The notes beneath the pieces are model-generated. The model made no database searches. It had not been told where the DNA came from and was given only the letters and a program-made list of their open reading frames with translations. A program made the position numbers and the translations under genes. Shown piece by piece: positions 29,106 to 37,849 of a stretch of DNA of 64,000 nucleotides. Source of the stretch: Gemmatimonadota bacterium (GTDB taxonomy: Bacteria > Gemmatimonadota > Gemmatimonadetes > Longimicrobiales > Gaopeijiaceae); the NCBI GenBank assembly GCA_022823145.1, contig JAJDXS010000029.1, positions 186,001 through 250,000 on the forward strand. Reading direction: 5' to 3'. The number at the start of each line of letters is the position of its first letter. The stretch's first letter is position 1.

Positions 29106-30214
29106 AGATCGTCATGCACTGCGTGTACTTCCCACCGGAGGTGGGCGGGCTCGAGAGCCACGTGCACTACCTCTGCCGGGGGCTGGCGAGGCGCGGCCAC
29201 GACGTCACCGTGGTCACCTCGCTATCGCAGCCCGGTCTCGCAGCCGAGGAAGTCATCGACGGCATTCGCGTGCACCGCACCCCCCTGCCGTCGCGCACCC
29301 CGCTGGGCTGGTTTGCCCACGCCGCCGGCTCCACGCCCCGAACGCGCGCCGCGGTGCAGGGCGCCGACGTGGTCCACGCCCAGGCGTTCCCCTCGCTGCT
29401 TCCCTGCGCCCTGGCGATGGCGGGCACGAGCACACCGCTCGTTTGCACTCTCCACACCTCCCACTTCCTGCGCCTCGCGGCGAATCGGGTGTTTGCACCG
29501 GCTTTGGGGAAGCTGGTCGAGCTCAGCGACTACAACTTCGCCGCCAGCAAGGAGATCGCCGATGTGGGAGAGGGTCTCGGACCGACGATCGAAGTCGAGG
29601 TTCTCGTCAACGGCGTGGAGACCGACATCTTCCGCCCGCAGCAGGGCTCCCTGGCTCGCACCGGCGGCCGGCGGCGCCTCGTCGTGCCGCGCCGGCTCTT
29701 CCCGAAGAACGGAGTCGAGTACTTCGTGCGGGCGCTGCCGGCGATCGCCGCAGGAGCGGAGGTTGACGTGATCGTCATCGGGGACGGCCCGGAGCGGAAC
29801 AGGCTGGAGGCGCTTGCGGCCGAGCTGGGCGTCGCCGACCGGATCGACTTCCTGGGGGCCCGCCCGCACGCCGAGATGCCCGCGCTGCTGTGCTCGGCGG
29901 ACATGGCGGTGTTCCCGTCGCTGGTGGAGGCGACGTCGGTGGCGGCGCTCGAGTGCATGGCCTGCGGCTTGCCGGTCGCGGCTTCGGCGGTGGGTGGCCT
30001 GCCCCAGATCGTCGACGATTCCGTCGGGGGACTCTTCCCGCCCGCAGATCCGGCGGCCCTGGCGGCGAAGGTGCTGGAGCTGCTCGGCGACGGGGAACTC
30101 GACCGAAGGGGCGCCACGGGGCGCGAAAAGGTAGTATCGATGTGGAGCAACGAACGCCTGGTGGACCGGCACCTGGAGGTGTATCGGAATTTGGTGGCGC
30201 GTTCCTCCAGTTGA
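29102..30214 (+). CDS. Glycosyltransferase family 4
   Basis: This 370-residue GT-B enzyme has an N-terminal acceptor domain (VYFPPEVGGLESHVHYLCRG at 8-27) and a C-terminal donor domain with NGVETDIFRP, VIGDGPERNRLEALA and PSLVEATSVAALECMACGLP, the EX7E-type retaining motif. Donor and acceptor sugars are unknown. It overlaps the wecB stop and ends the cluster segment before the YfhO-like gene. It is not an obvious BshA despite the bshC gene elsewhere in the window. Confidence 0.88.
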   Translation: MKIVMHCVYFPPEVGGLESHVHYLCRGLARRGHDVTVVTSLSQPGLAAEEVIDGIRVHRTPLPSRTPLGWFAHAAGSTPRTRAAVQGADVVHAQAFPSLLPCALAMAGTSTPLVCTLHTSHFLRLAANRVFAPALGKLVELSDYNFAASKEIADVGEGLGPTIEVEVLVNGVETDIFRPQQGSLARTGGRRRLVVPRRLFPKNGVEYFVRALPAIAAGAEVDVIVIGDGPERNRLEALAAELGVADRIDFLGARPHAEMPALLCSADMAVFPSLVEATSVAALECMACGLPVAASAVGGLPQIVDDSVGGLFPPADPAALAAKVLELLGDGELDRRGATGREKVVSMWSNERLVDRHLEVYRNLVARSSS

Positions 30215-30216
30215 TA

Positions 30217-30248
30217 GTAATGTTTGCATTACAAAGTGTAAATCAAAC
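30217..30248. promoter_or_regulatory. Operator-like inverted repeats upstream of the YfhO-like gene
   Basis: GTAATG at 30217-30222 and CATTAC at 30227-30232 repeat the motif seen at 21946-21961. A second overlapping inverted repeat pairs GTTTGCATTACA (30222-30233) with TGTAAATCAAAC (30237-30248), matching at 10 of 12 positions. TTGATA at 30211-30216 could be a -35 element with a -10-like TGTAAA about 20 bp away, so the palindrome would lie in the spacer, as in MerR-type promoters. Confidence 0.5.
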
Positions 30249-30282
30249 ATGACATTGTGCTCGTAGAGCAGAGAGGTACTGC

Positions 30283-32745
30283 GTGAGTTCCACCCAAACC
30301 AGGATTCCCGGCCGCGAGGCGGTATCGGTGCCGTGGTGGCTGACGTGCGCCCTCTTCGCGGTGGTCACGGTCGTGCTCTTCGCCGAGTTCATCTTCTCGG
30401 ACCGGATGCTCTACGGCGAGGACTCGCTCTCCCTGGGGTACATGGCGAGGGCGTACTTCGCCGAACGACTGAGCGCGGGGGACTTTCCCCTCTGGAGCCC
30501 GCGGCTGCTCGGCGGCATCCCCTTCCTGGAGGCGATCTCCGCCGGCGACTCCGTCTACCCGACCAGCCTCCTCTACCTCTTCATCGAGCCCTATCGCGTG
30601 CTCGGATGGAAGCTCGTCCTCCACGTGCTCGGCGGCGGTTTCTTCATGTACGGCTGGGCGCGGAGCCTCGGACTGGGACGCCCCGCGGCGACCCTCGGCG
30701 GCCTGGCATGGCTGATGGCCCCTGTCATCGTGACGCTGGCGCTTCCCGGAAACGACGGGAAGCTCATGGTGGCGTCACTGGCCCCGCTGGTCTTCTGGGC
30801 CGCCGAATCGGTGCTGCGGTCGCCATCGGGGCGCACGGCGGCCGGGCTCGCGGGCGCCGTCGCACTCACCAGCCTCACCACCCAGTTCCAGACCGCCTAC
30901 TTCCTCTTCGGCACTGTGGGTGCGTACGCCGTCTTCCGTGCGGTGCAGCTATGGAAGGGGCAGCGGACCGAATCCCGCCCCCACCGGCCCCGACGCGCGC
31001 TCGTGCCCCTCGCGATCTTTCTCGGCAGCGCCGTGCTGGGTGCGGGCATGGCAACCGTGCAGCTGATCCCGGCCGCGCAATACGTCACCGAGTCCTCCCG
31101 GCGCATCGCGACCACGGTCGAGGCCACTCCGCAGGAGCGCCTCGCCTACTCCAGCTCCTGGTCGTTCCACCCCGAAGAGGTGGCGGCGCTGGTGGTGCCC
31201 GAATTCGTGGGCAACAGCGCGGCCGACGCGGACTGGGGACGCAACACCTACTGGGGACGCAACGCGCTGAAGCTCAACCACGAGTACCTGGGCGTCACCG
31301 TGCTGGCGCTCGCGATCATCGGCTTCGGCGGACGGCGGAGCAGGGGACTGCGCTGGTTCATGGCGGGCATGAGCCTCACCTGGCTCCTCTTCGCGCTGGG
31401 GGCCCACACCCCTGTCTGGCGCATCTTCTACGAGGTCGTGCCCGGCATTTCGCTCTTCCGCGTCCCGTCGATCGCCGCATTCCTGGTGAGCTTCGGAGTG
31501 ACCACGCTCTTCGCCCTCGGCGTGGACGACCTAGTCCGCAACGGCTCGTCTCCGGGATTCCTCCGGAGCAGGCGGGGGCGCGCCCTGCTCGGCTTCTGCG
31601 GACTCCTCTTCACGGGTCTGCTTCTCCAGGCCAGCGGCGTGCTCGGCAGCATCTGGACGACGATGATCTACGGCGACGCCGGCGAGCGAAGCCTGGCCGC
31701 ACTCGCCGCCGCCAACCAGTACATCACCCTCGGCTTCGGCATCGCGCTCGTGCTGGCGCTCCTCACGGCGGTGCTGGTGTGGCTGGTGAAGGAGGGCACA
31801 GTCCCCGTCGCGGCGGCGCTGGCCGCGCTGACGCTCCTCGTGGCACTCGACCTGGGGAGGATCGACCGGGCCTTCATTCGCACCTTTGACTTCCACGCGT
31901 GGGCCGCGCCCGACAACAACACACGCTACCTGGAGGAACGCCGCGAGGCCGGGGCACCGTTCCGGGTGGCCGACCTGCGGGGCAGCGACCAGATCGTGGA
32001 TCTGGCCATGTATGGCCTCGACCTGGTGGCCGGACACCACCCCAACGACCTGGCGCGATACCGCCAGCTGCTGGGTCTGGAGGGGAGCCGCGCGTCAGGG
32101 GACAACACCCGCCACCCGAACGTGCTCCGCATGATGAACACGAAGTACATCGTGTGGCCCCAGGAGGCCGTCGGGGGGCCGCCCTACCAGGGTGCGCAGG
32201 CGCTCAGTTCCGCCCGGCGCGGCAGGGGGCTGGAGGCGGTCTACACATACCCGGGACTCGACCGGGCATGGATCGTGGACCGGGTCACGGTCGTGGAGGA
32301 CGACGAGGCGGCGCTGGCGCGCATTCTCTCGCAGGACTTCGATCCGGCCAGCGAGGTCATCCTGGCCGAGCCGCCGGACGTGGTCGCCGGGAGCGGCGGT
32401 GCAGCGGGACCGGTCTCCTGGCAGCTGTTCGAGCCCGATGAGAGACGTCTGCGCGTGACCACGACCGGTCCCGCGGTGCTGGTGGTGTCGGAGAACTGGT
32501 TCCCCGGATGGGTGGCCGAGGTCGACGGCGAACCCGCCACCGTGCGCCGCGGCAACCTGACGTTGCAGGCCGTGGAGATCCCTTCCGGGGGCGACCACAC
32601 GGTGACGCTGCGCTTCACGGCCCCGACGGTGACGAGCGCGCTCCGAATCAGCGTCCTGGCCGCCGTGATCACCCTCCTTCTCTTCGCGTCGTCGCACCTG
32701 CGCGGACTGTCGGCGCGGCTGCGGCCCGGCCGCGGGTCGGAATGA
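30283..32745 (+). CDS. YfhO-like multi-spanning membrane protein
   Basis: This 820-residue protein resembles the YfhO family: a GT-C-like polytopic membrane protein with an exoplasmic first loop (SDRMLYGEDSLSLGY), about 12 hydrophobic helices, and a C-terminal beta-rich periplasmic domain (residues about 680-780, including VLVVSENWFPGWVAEVDGEPA, a hallmark YfhO segment). YfhO of Bacillus glycosylates lipoteichoic acid using a lipid-linked sugar; the acceptor here is unknown. The GTG at 30283 has GAGAGGT upstream. The stop overlaps the next gene by four bases. Confidence 0.85.
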   Translation: MSSTQTRIPGREAVSVPWWLTCALFAVVTVVLFAEFIFSDRMLYGEDSLSLGYMARAYFAERLSAGDFPLWSPRLLGGIPFLEAISAGDSVYPTSLLYLFIEPYRVLGWKLVLHVLGGGFFMYGWARSLGLGRPAATLGGLAWLMAPVIVTLALPGNDGKLMVASLAPLVFWAAESVLRSPSGRTAAGLAGAVALTSLTTQFQTAYFLFGTVGAYAVFRAVQLWKGQRTESRPHRPRRALVPLAIFLGSAVLGAGMATVQLIPAAQYVTESSRRIATTVEATPQERLAYSSSWSFHPEEVAALVVPEFVGNSAADADWGRNTYWGRNALKLNHEYLGVTVLALAIIGFGGRRSRGLRWFMAGMSLTWLLFALGAHTPVWRIFYEVVPGISLFRVPSIAAFLVSFGVTTLFALGVDDLVRNGSSPGFLRSRRGRALLGFCGLLFTGLLLQASGVLGSIWTTMIYGDAGERSLAALAAANQYITLGFGIALVLALLTAVLVWLVKEGTVPVAAALAALTLLVALDLGRIDRAFIRTFDFHAWAAPDNNTRYLEERREAGAPFRVADLRGSDQIVDLAMYGLDLVAGHHPNDLARYRQLLGLEGSRASGDNTRHPNVLRMMNTKYIVWPQEAVGGPPYQGAQALSSARRGRGLEAVYTYPGLDRAWIVDRVTVVEDDEAALARILSQDFDPASEVILAEPPDVVAGSGGAAGPVSWQLFEPDERRLRVTTTGPAVLVVSENWFPGWVAEVDGEPATVRRGNLTLQAVEIPSGGDHTVTLRFTAPTVTSALRISVLAAVITLLLFASSHLRGLSARLRPGRGSE

Positions 32746-33731
32746 CCGGACCGGACGCGGGGAAGGGGGGGCAGGGGTCGGCTTCCGACGGCGAGAGCCG
32801 GACTCCGGCCGCCCGCAAGCGGTGGTGGGTGCCGCTCGTCAAGCTGGTGCTCACGGTTTCGCTGACGTGGCTGATCCTGCGGGGCGCCGGCATCACTCTG
32901 GCCGAGGCCTGGGCCGTGGACTGGACGCTGGTGCGGCCGCGGGCGTTACCGATCGCGCTCTCGGTGGTGCTTCTCGCGCTGACGTTCTTCATCGCCGCCG
33001 CGCTGTGGTCGCGCATTCTCGTGGCGTTCGGAGAGCGCCGGGTCGGATTGGCGGAGGGCGCCTCCATTCTCGTCGTCGCCAACCTGGGCCGGTACGTGCC
33101 CGGCAAGATCGCCCAACTGGCCGGGGTGGCGGTACTGGCCCGCCGCCGGGGCATGTCGGGCGTTCGTGCGACGGCCGCCGCCGTGACGGCCCAGATCATC
33201 AACCTGCTTGCCGCGGCGGCGGTGGGCGGATGGGTGGCCGTGCAGTCCGTGGGGACGGCCCAGGGCCGAAACATGGTGGCGGGACTCGCGATCGTGGCCG
33301 GGCTCGCCGCCTTCCTGCACTTCGGCGGCGCAGGGGTGCTGTTGCGCTGGGCACTGAGGCGCAGCGGCCACGACGAAGATCTGCCGTACCCCGACGGACG
33401 CCGGTTGCTCATCCTCCTCCCCGGATACCTCTTCAACTGGGTGGTGTACGGAATCGCGTTCGTCCTCCTCGGCAGAGGACTCGGGATGGAACTGGGCTTC
33501 CTGGCCGGCATCACGGCCTTTGCGGCAGCCTATTTCGCCGGGTACGTGGCTCTCTTCGCCCCCGCGGGAATCGGCATCCGCGAGAGTACGCTGGCGGCGT
33601 TCGTCGCGCCCGTGCTGGGGACGGAGGCCGGATGGGTCCTTGCCGCGCTTCAACGCGTCTGGATCACCGCCGTAGAGCTGTTGGGCGCCGCGGCGGGCGC
33701 CCTGGCGTTGCGGCGTCCGGTGGCCTCATGA
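32742..33731 (+). CDS. Flippase-like membrane protein (UPF0104/LPG synthase TM family)
   Basis: This 329-residue polytopic protein resembles the lysylphosphatidylglycerol synthetase transmembrane/AglD-type family, which often neighbours polyprenyl-phosphate glycosyltransferases. Recognisable segments are ILVVANLGRYVPGKIAQLAGVAVLARRRG (about residues 108-136, cited in part) and LFAPAGIGIRESTLAAF (about 275-291). Around eight membrane helices are visible. Overlapping ATGA junctions on both sides tie it to the YfhO-like gene and the next glycosyltransferase. Confidence 0.8.
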   Translation: MTGPDAGKGGQGSASDGESRTPAARKRWWVPLVKLVLTVSLTWLILRGAGITLAEAWAVDWTLVRPRALPIALSVVLLALTFFIAAALWSRILVAFGERRVGLAEGASILVVANLGRYVPGKIAQLAGVAVLARRRGMSGVRATAAAVTAQIINLLAAAAVGGWVAVQSVGTAQGRNMVAGLAIVAGLAAFLHFGGAGVLLRWALRRSGHDEDLPYPDGRRLLILLPGYLFNWVVYGIAFVLLGRGLGMELGFLAGITAFAAAYFAGYVALFAPAGIGIRESTLAAFVAPVLGTEAGWVLAALQRVWITAVELLGAAAGALALRRPVAS

Positions 33732-34456
33732 ACGCCCGGCACCGCGTCCTGGTGGTCGTTCCCACCTACAACGAGCGCGACAATCTGCCGCGGGTCGTCC
33801 CGATGATCCTGGCGCAGGGGGACGAATTCCACGTCCTCGTGGTGGACGACAACTCCCCGGACGGGACCGGCGACCTCGCCGACGAACTCGCGGCCCGGAG
33901 CGGGCGCGTGAACGTGCTTCATCGGGCAGGGAAGCTCGGACTGGGAGCGGCGTACGTGGCCGGACTCGGTTGGGGGCTGCAGCACGGCTACGATGTGCTG
34001 ATCGAGATGGATGCCGATCTGTCGCATCCTCCCGACCGCCTGCCGCCGCTGGTCGCGGCGCTCGACGAGGCCGGCGTGGCTGTCGGGTCGCGCTATGTCG
34101 GGGGTCGCATCACGGTGGTCAACTGGCCGCTGAGCCGCCTCATGATCAGCCTGTTCGGGTCGTGGTACGCGCGCGCGATCACGCGCATTCCCGTCAACGA
34201 CGCCACGGGCGGTTTCAACGCCTTCCGGCGCGAGGTGCTCGAGGCCGTGGGGCTCGACAGGATCCAGTCCAACGGGTACGCCTTCCAGATCGAGCTCAAG
34301 CTTCGCGCCTGGCGGGCGGGGTTCGACCTGCGCGAAGTCCCGATCGTCTTCACGGAGCGGGACAGCGGTGAATCGAAGATGTCCGGCGCGATCATCCGCG
34401 AGGCGGTGTGGCGGGTCTGGAAGCTCCGCTTCATGGACCTGCTGGGCAAGCTGTAG
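33728..34456 (+). CDS. Polyprenyl monophosphomannose synthase-like glycosyltransferase
   Basis: This 242-residue family-2 enzyme resembles bacterial Ppm1/DPM1: VVVPTYNERDNLPRVV near residue 9, LVVDDNSPDGTGDLAD near 37, EMDADLSHPP (DxD) near 95, VGSRYVGG, and the acceptor segment IPVNDATGGFNAFRREVLE. It lacks membrane helices and probably makes a polyprenyl-phosphate hexose, the type of donor used by YfhO-like enzymes, one of which is encoded two genes upstream. Confidence 0.88.
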   Translation: MNARHRVLVVVPTYNERDNLPRVVPMILAQGDEFHVLVVDDNSPDGTGDLADELAARSGRVNVLHRAGKLGLGAAYVAGLGWGLQHGYDVLIEMDADLSHPPDRLPPLVAALDEAGVAVGSRYVGGRITVVNWPLSRLMISLFGSWYARAITRIPVNDATGGFNAFRREVLEAVGLDRIQSNGYAFQIELKLRAWRAGFDLREVPIVFTERDSGESKMSGAIIREAVWRVWKLRFMDLLGKL

Positions 34457-34464
34457 CGGCACCC

Positions 34465-35082
34465 TTGGCGCTCCTGGACCTCTGCTACCGCTGCCCCGAA
34501 TGCGGCCACGATCCGATGGAGGGCCGGAACGAGCGCGCGCACTGTCCCGGCTGCGGTATCCGGATTGAGCGCACGAAGGGGCAAATCGTGATGATCCGTC
34601 CGAAGAACGATATACAATACGATATCAGTGCCGCTGAGATATGTGGCAAGATATATCAAAACGGCGGGCCCATGACGCGCGCGACTCGGGACGACGGCAG
34701 CGTTGCCTACTCGGCGGAAGCGTTCGTCTCGTGGCGCGAGTCGGAGGAGGCCGTGTGGCATCGCGGCGCGCTGCTGGGCTTCGCGGAGACCATGGGCCCG
34801 CCGTTGCCGGGACGGATCTCGGTGGACGCGGAGACGGTCCAGGTGGAAGACGGACGTCCTGCATCGGGGCGCTGGGCCCACCTCGATCTCCGTGCCGTAC
34901 AGGCGGCTTCGTCGTCGCTCCAGCTCTCGCTCCCGGGTGACGGGCTTGTCGAGCTGCGCTTCCCGGATGACTCTGCCAGGCGCTGGGAGACGCTGATGCA
35001 CCGGCTGATCGCCGACGCCTGGGCGCGCGCCGGCCGGGGCAGGGTGGTCGAGTTCCAGCCGCGGATCGTGGCGCTCCGCTGA
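34465..35082 (+). CDS. Zinc-ribbon protein of unknown function
   Basis: The 205-residue product begins with a four-cysteine ribbon (CPEC near residue 9 and CPGC near 27). The C-terminal part (about 105-200) has a beta-strand pattern like a PH/GRAM-type fold. I do not recognise a family. The start is probably TTG at 34465, eight bases after the previous stop; a start at the ATG at 34671 would drop the ribbon. Codons at about 34606-34664 are strikingly AT-rich, with several ATA isoleucines, unlike the rest of the gene. It precedes an acyltransferase gene by 8 bases. Confidence 0.65.
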   Translation: MALLDLCYRCPECGHDPMEGRNERAHCPGCGIRIERTKGQIVMIRPKNDIQYDISAAEICGKIYQNGGPMTRATRDDGSVAYSAEAFVSWRESEEAVWHRGALLGFAETMGPPLPGRISVDAETVQVEDGRPASGRWAHLDLRAVQAASSSLQLSLPGDGLVELRFPDDSARRWETLMHRLIADAWARAGRGRVVEFQPRIVALR

Positions 35083-35090
35083 AGACGCAC

Positions 35091-35747
35091 GTGACCTGGT
35101 ACGCCGCCCTTCGACTGCCGGTTCGGTGCGCGGCCATGCTGCTCACCCGGGTGACTGTGACGGGGCTGGAAAACGTCCCCGGGAAGGGCGCGTTCTTCCT
35201 CGTCCCGAACCACCTGAACATCCTGGACCCCCTGCTGGTGCAGGGCTTCTGCCCCCGGCAAGTCCATTCCCTGACCAAGAGCACGCAGTTCTCGTCGGGA
35301 CGGTTCTTCCGCTGGGTGCTGCCGCGCGTAAAGGCAATCCCGACAAGACGTTACCAGGTCGACCCGCAGGCCGTGCGCACCGTTCTGCGCACCCTCGAGA
35401 GGGGGGAGGGGGTTTGCATCTACGCGGAAGGCGAACGGAGCTGGGACGGCACGCTGCAGCCGCTCCGGCGGGGAACGATACGGCTCCTCCTCAAGGCTGG
35501 CGTGCCGATCGTGCCGTGCGGCGTTTCCGGGTCGTTCGAAGTGCGGCCGAGGTGGGGGCGCAGATTCCACCGGGGCCGCGTCGGGCTGCGGTTCGGCGAG
35601 CCGATCCGCTTCGGCGTGCACGACACCCGCGCGGAGCGGGACCGGGCTCTCGATGGAGCCACCCGGCGCATCGAGGCCGCATTGATTCGGCTGGGTGCGG
35701 AAGCACCCGTTGCGACGCGCGGATCCACTGGCGCAAAGACCGGCTAG
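35091..35747 (+). CDS. 1-acyl-sn-glycerol-3-phosphate acyltransferase-like protein
   Basis: This 218-residue PlsC-family protein has motif I NHLNILDP (NHx4D, near residue 40) and motif III EGERSWDG near 113, with a conserved VPCGVSG after it. It probably acylates lysophosphatidate or a related lipid at the inner face of the membrane. The GTG start at 35091 follows the zinc-ribbon gene closely. With plsX and plsY also in the window it could complete phosphatidic acid synthesis, though it might act on a glycolipid of the adjacent cluster. Confidence 0.85.
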   Translation: MTWYAALRLPVRCAAMLLTRVTVTGLENVPGKGAFFLVPNHLNILDPLLVQGFCPRQVHSLTKSTQFSSGRFFRWVLPRVKAIPTRRYQVDPQAVRTVLRTLERGEGVCIYAEGERSWDGTLQPLRRGTIRLLLKAGVPIVPCGVSGSFEVRPRWGRRFHRGRVGLRFGEPIRFGVHDTRAERDRALDGATRRIEAALIRLGAEAPVATRGSTGAKTG

Positions 35748-35765
35748 ACGCCAACTTCCGGTCCT

Positions 35766-36695
35766 ATGATACGTTCGACGCTGTTGTGGATCTCCGAGAA
35801 CGACTGGTGCAAGAACACGCTTCCCAGGTATGGCTTCGTTCGTCGGGCGGTGCGGCGGTTCATGCCGGGGGAGACGCTCGAGGACGCCCTGCAGGCGGCG
35901 CGTGCAATGGCCGACGGCCACGGGATCTCCGCCCTCATCACCTTCCTCGGGGAAAACGTCGCGGACAGGGCGGAGGCGCGTGAGGTCTCCCGGCACTACG
36001 TCCACACCGCCGAGGCGATCGCCGCGTCGGGTCTCGATGTCGAACTGTCGATCAAGCCGACCCACCTCGGCCTCGATCTGGGTCTGGATGTCGCCGAGGA
36101 GAATATCCGCAGGCTGACCGAAGCGGCCACGGCGCGCGGAAACTGGGTCTGGCTCGACATGGAGTACAGCCGTTACGTCGATGCCACCCTCGATCTGTAT
36201 CGCGCCATCCGCGCCGATCATCCCAGGTTCGGGATCTGTCTGCAGTCGTACCTGCACCGCACTCCCGCCGACCTGGAGTCCCTGATACCGCTGGGGCCGG
36301 CCATCCGGCTGGTGAAGGGCGCGTATGCCGAGCCCCCCGACATCGCTCTGCCGGTCAAGGCCGACGTGGACCAGGCGTTCTTCGACCAGGCGGTTCGCAT
36401 GCTGGCGCCCGACGCCCGGGAGGCGGGAGTCCGCGTCGGACTCGCGACCCACGATGCCAGGATGATCCGTCGCGTCAACCAGTGGGCGGAGGCCAACGGA
36501 GTCGGACCGGACGCCTACGAATACCAGATGCTCTACGGGATCGCCGACGGTGAACAACGGCGCCTGGCGCGAGAGAGCAGGGGTGTGCGGGTACTCATCA
36601 GCTACGGGGCCCACTGGTTCCCGTGGTATGTCCGCCGACTGGCCGAGCGTCCGGCGAACATCGGATTCGTGTTGCGCAGTCTTTTGCCGAGGTGA
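35766..36695 (+). CDS. Proline dehydrogenase
   Basis: This 309-residue monofunctional PRODH oxidises proline to pyrroline-5-carboxylate with FAD and passes electrons to the quinone pool. Family segments include ITFLGENV near residue 58, IRLVKGAYAEP near 178 and the C-terminal YEYQMLYGIADGEQRRLA near 260, which line the flavin/substrate site. The partner P5C dehydrogenase is not in the window. It follows the acyltransferase by 18 bases on the same strand. Confidence 0.93.
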   Translation: MIRSTLLWISENDWCKNTLPRYGFVRRAVRRFMPGETLEDALQAARAMADGHGISALITFLGENVADRAEAREVSRHYVHTAEAIAASGLDVELSIKPTHLGLDLGLDVAEENIRRLTEAATARGNWVWLDMEYSRYVDATLDLYRAIRADHPRFGICLQSYLHRTPADLESLIPLGPAIRLVKGAYAEPPDIALPVKADVDQAFFDQAVRMLAPDAREAGVRVGLATHDARMIRRVNQWAEANGVGPDAYEYQMLYGIADGEQRRLARESRGVRVLISYGAHWFPWYVRRLAERPANIGFVLRSLLPR

Positions 36696-36700
36696 TCCAC

Positions 36701-37849
36701 ATGCGTGCACCACATTGCGGGAAGACACCCGCATTCGTCGTTCTCGTTCTGCTGGCCGGGGCGCTTTCGGGCGCTTGCGGGGGAGAGCCGCAGGCCACCG
36801 ATCGGCCGGCCGGAGACGCGTCGCTCGGTTTTGCAGCGCCCGAATACTCCGCCGCCATCGAGTCGGCGCGCGGCGTCCTCGGCGCAGTCATGGAGGAAGA
36901 AGCGATTCCCGGGCTGTCCGTGGCAGTTGGAAGGGGAACGGAAATCCTTTGGTCGGAGGGCTTTGGCTATTCCGACCTGACCCATCAGGTGAAAGTCACG
37001 CCGCTGACGAAGTTCCGGGTAGGGAGCGTGTCGAAACCGATCACGGCGGCCGCGCTCGCGCTCCTCGTGGAGGCCGGCGCCCTGGACCTGGACGCGCCGG
37101 TGCAAACGTACGTGCCGTCCTTTCCGGAGAAGATCTGGCCGGTCACGACCCGGCAGCTGGCGGGGCACATCGGAGGCATCCGCCACTACCTGGGGATGGA
37201 GAACTTCTCCTCGGTCAACTACCCGGATGTCCTCTCGGGTCTGGAGATCTTCAAGGACGATCCGCTGATCAACGAACCGGGCACGGAGTTCTCGTATTCA
37301 TCCTACGGCTGGAACCTGGTCAGCGCGGTGATCGAGGGTGCCGCCGACGAGCCCTTCCTGGAGTACATGCATCGCGAGGTGTTCGATGCGCTCGGCATGG
37401 AAAACACCATCGCCGACTACAACCAGCCCGTCATCCCGTACAGAACGCGCTTCTATGCCAGAGGGATGGGGGGACAGGTGGTGAACGCGCCGTACGTCGA
37501 CAACAGCTACAAGTGGGCGGGCGGTGGATTCCTGTCGACCCCGGAGGACCTGCTGATCTTCGCCAACGCCCATGCGGCGCCTGGCTACCTCCAGGCCGGG
37601 ACGCTGGAACTCCTCTTCACGTCGCAGACACTTCGCGACGGGTCCGAGACCGGGTACGGCATCGGCTGGGGGTCCGCCACCAACGATCACGGCGAGACGG
37701 TCGTGTCCCACACCGGCGGATCGGTCGGGGGGCGCACCGTGATGACGCTGAACCGCGAGAACGGCCTGATCGTCGCCATCGTGGCCAACCTGTCGAGCGC
37801 TCCGATGAGCAACGGGCTCGCCGGGCGGATCGAGGAGCTATTCCGCTAG
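36701..37849 (+). CDS. Beta-lactamase-family serine hydrolase lipoprotein
   Basis: This 382-residue protein has a lipoprotein signal with lipobox LSGAC (Cys26). The catalytic domain is of the class C beta-lactamase/DD-peptidase/esterase type: Ser109-Val-Ser-Lys112 (SxxK), a Tyr202-containing YGWN in place of the usual YxN, and HTGGSVGG near 330. It may be an esterase or peptidase rather than a true beta-lactamase. The ATG at 36701 follows proline dehydrogenase by five bases with GAGGTG upstream. It is the last + strand protein gene before dif. Confidence 0.85.
   Translation: MRAPHCGKTPAFVVLVLLAGALSGACGGEPQATDRPAGDASLGFAAPEYSAAIESARGVLGAVMEEEAIPGLSVAVGRGTEILWSEGFGYSDLTHQVKVTPLTKFRVGSVSKPITAAALALLVEAGALDLDAPVQTYVPSFPEKIWPVTTRQLAGHIGGIRHYLGMENFSSVNYPDVLSGLEIFKDDPLINEPGTEFSYSSYGWNLVSAVIEGAADEPFLEYMHREVFDALGMENTIADYNQPVIPYRTRFYARGMGGQVVNAPYVDNSYKWAGGGFLSTPEDLLIFANAHAAPGYLQAGTLELLFTSQTLRDGSETGYGIGWGSATNDHGETVVSHTGGSVGGRTVMTLNRENGLIVAIVANLSSAPMSNGLAGRIEELFR

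Noticed and set aside
29102-30214. The GT4 enzyme as BshA, partner of BshC.
   Set aside because: The N-terminal sequence and glycan-cluster context fit a general GT4 enzyme, and the BshA-specific start is not seen.
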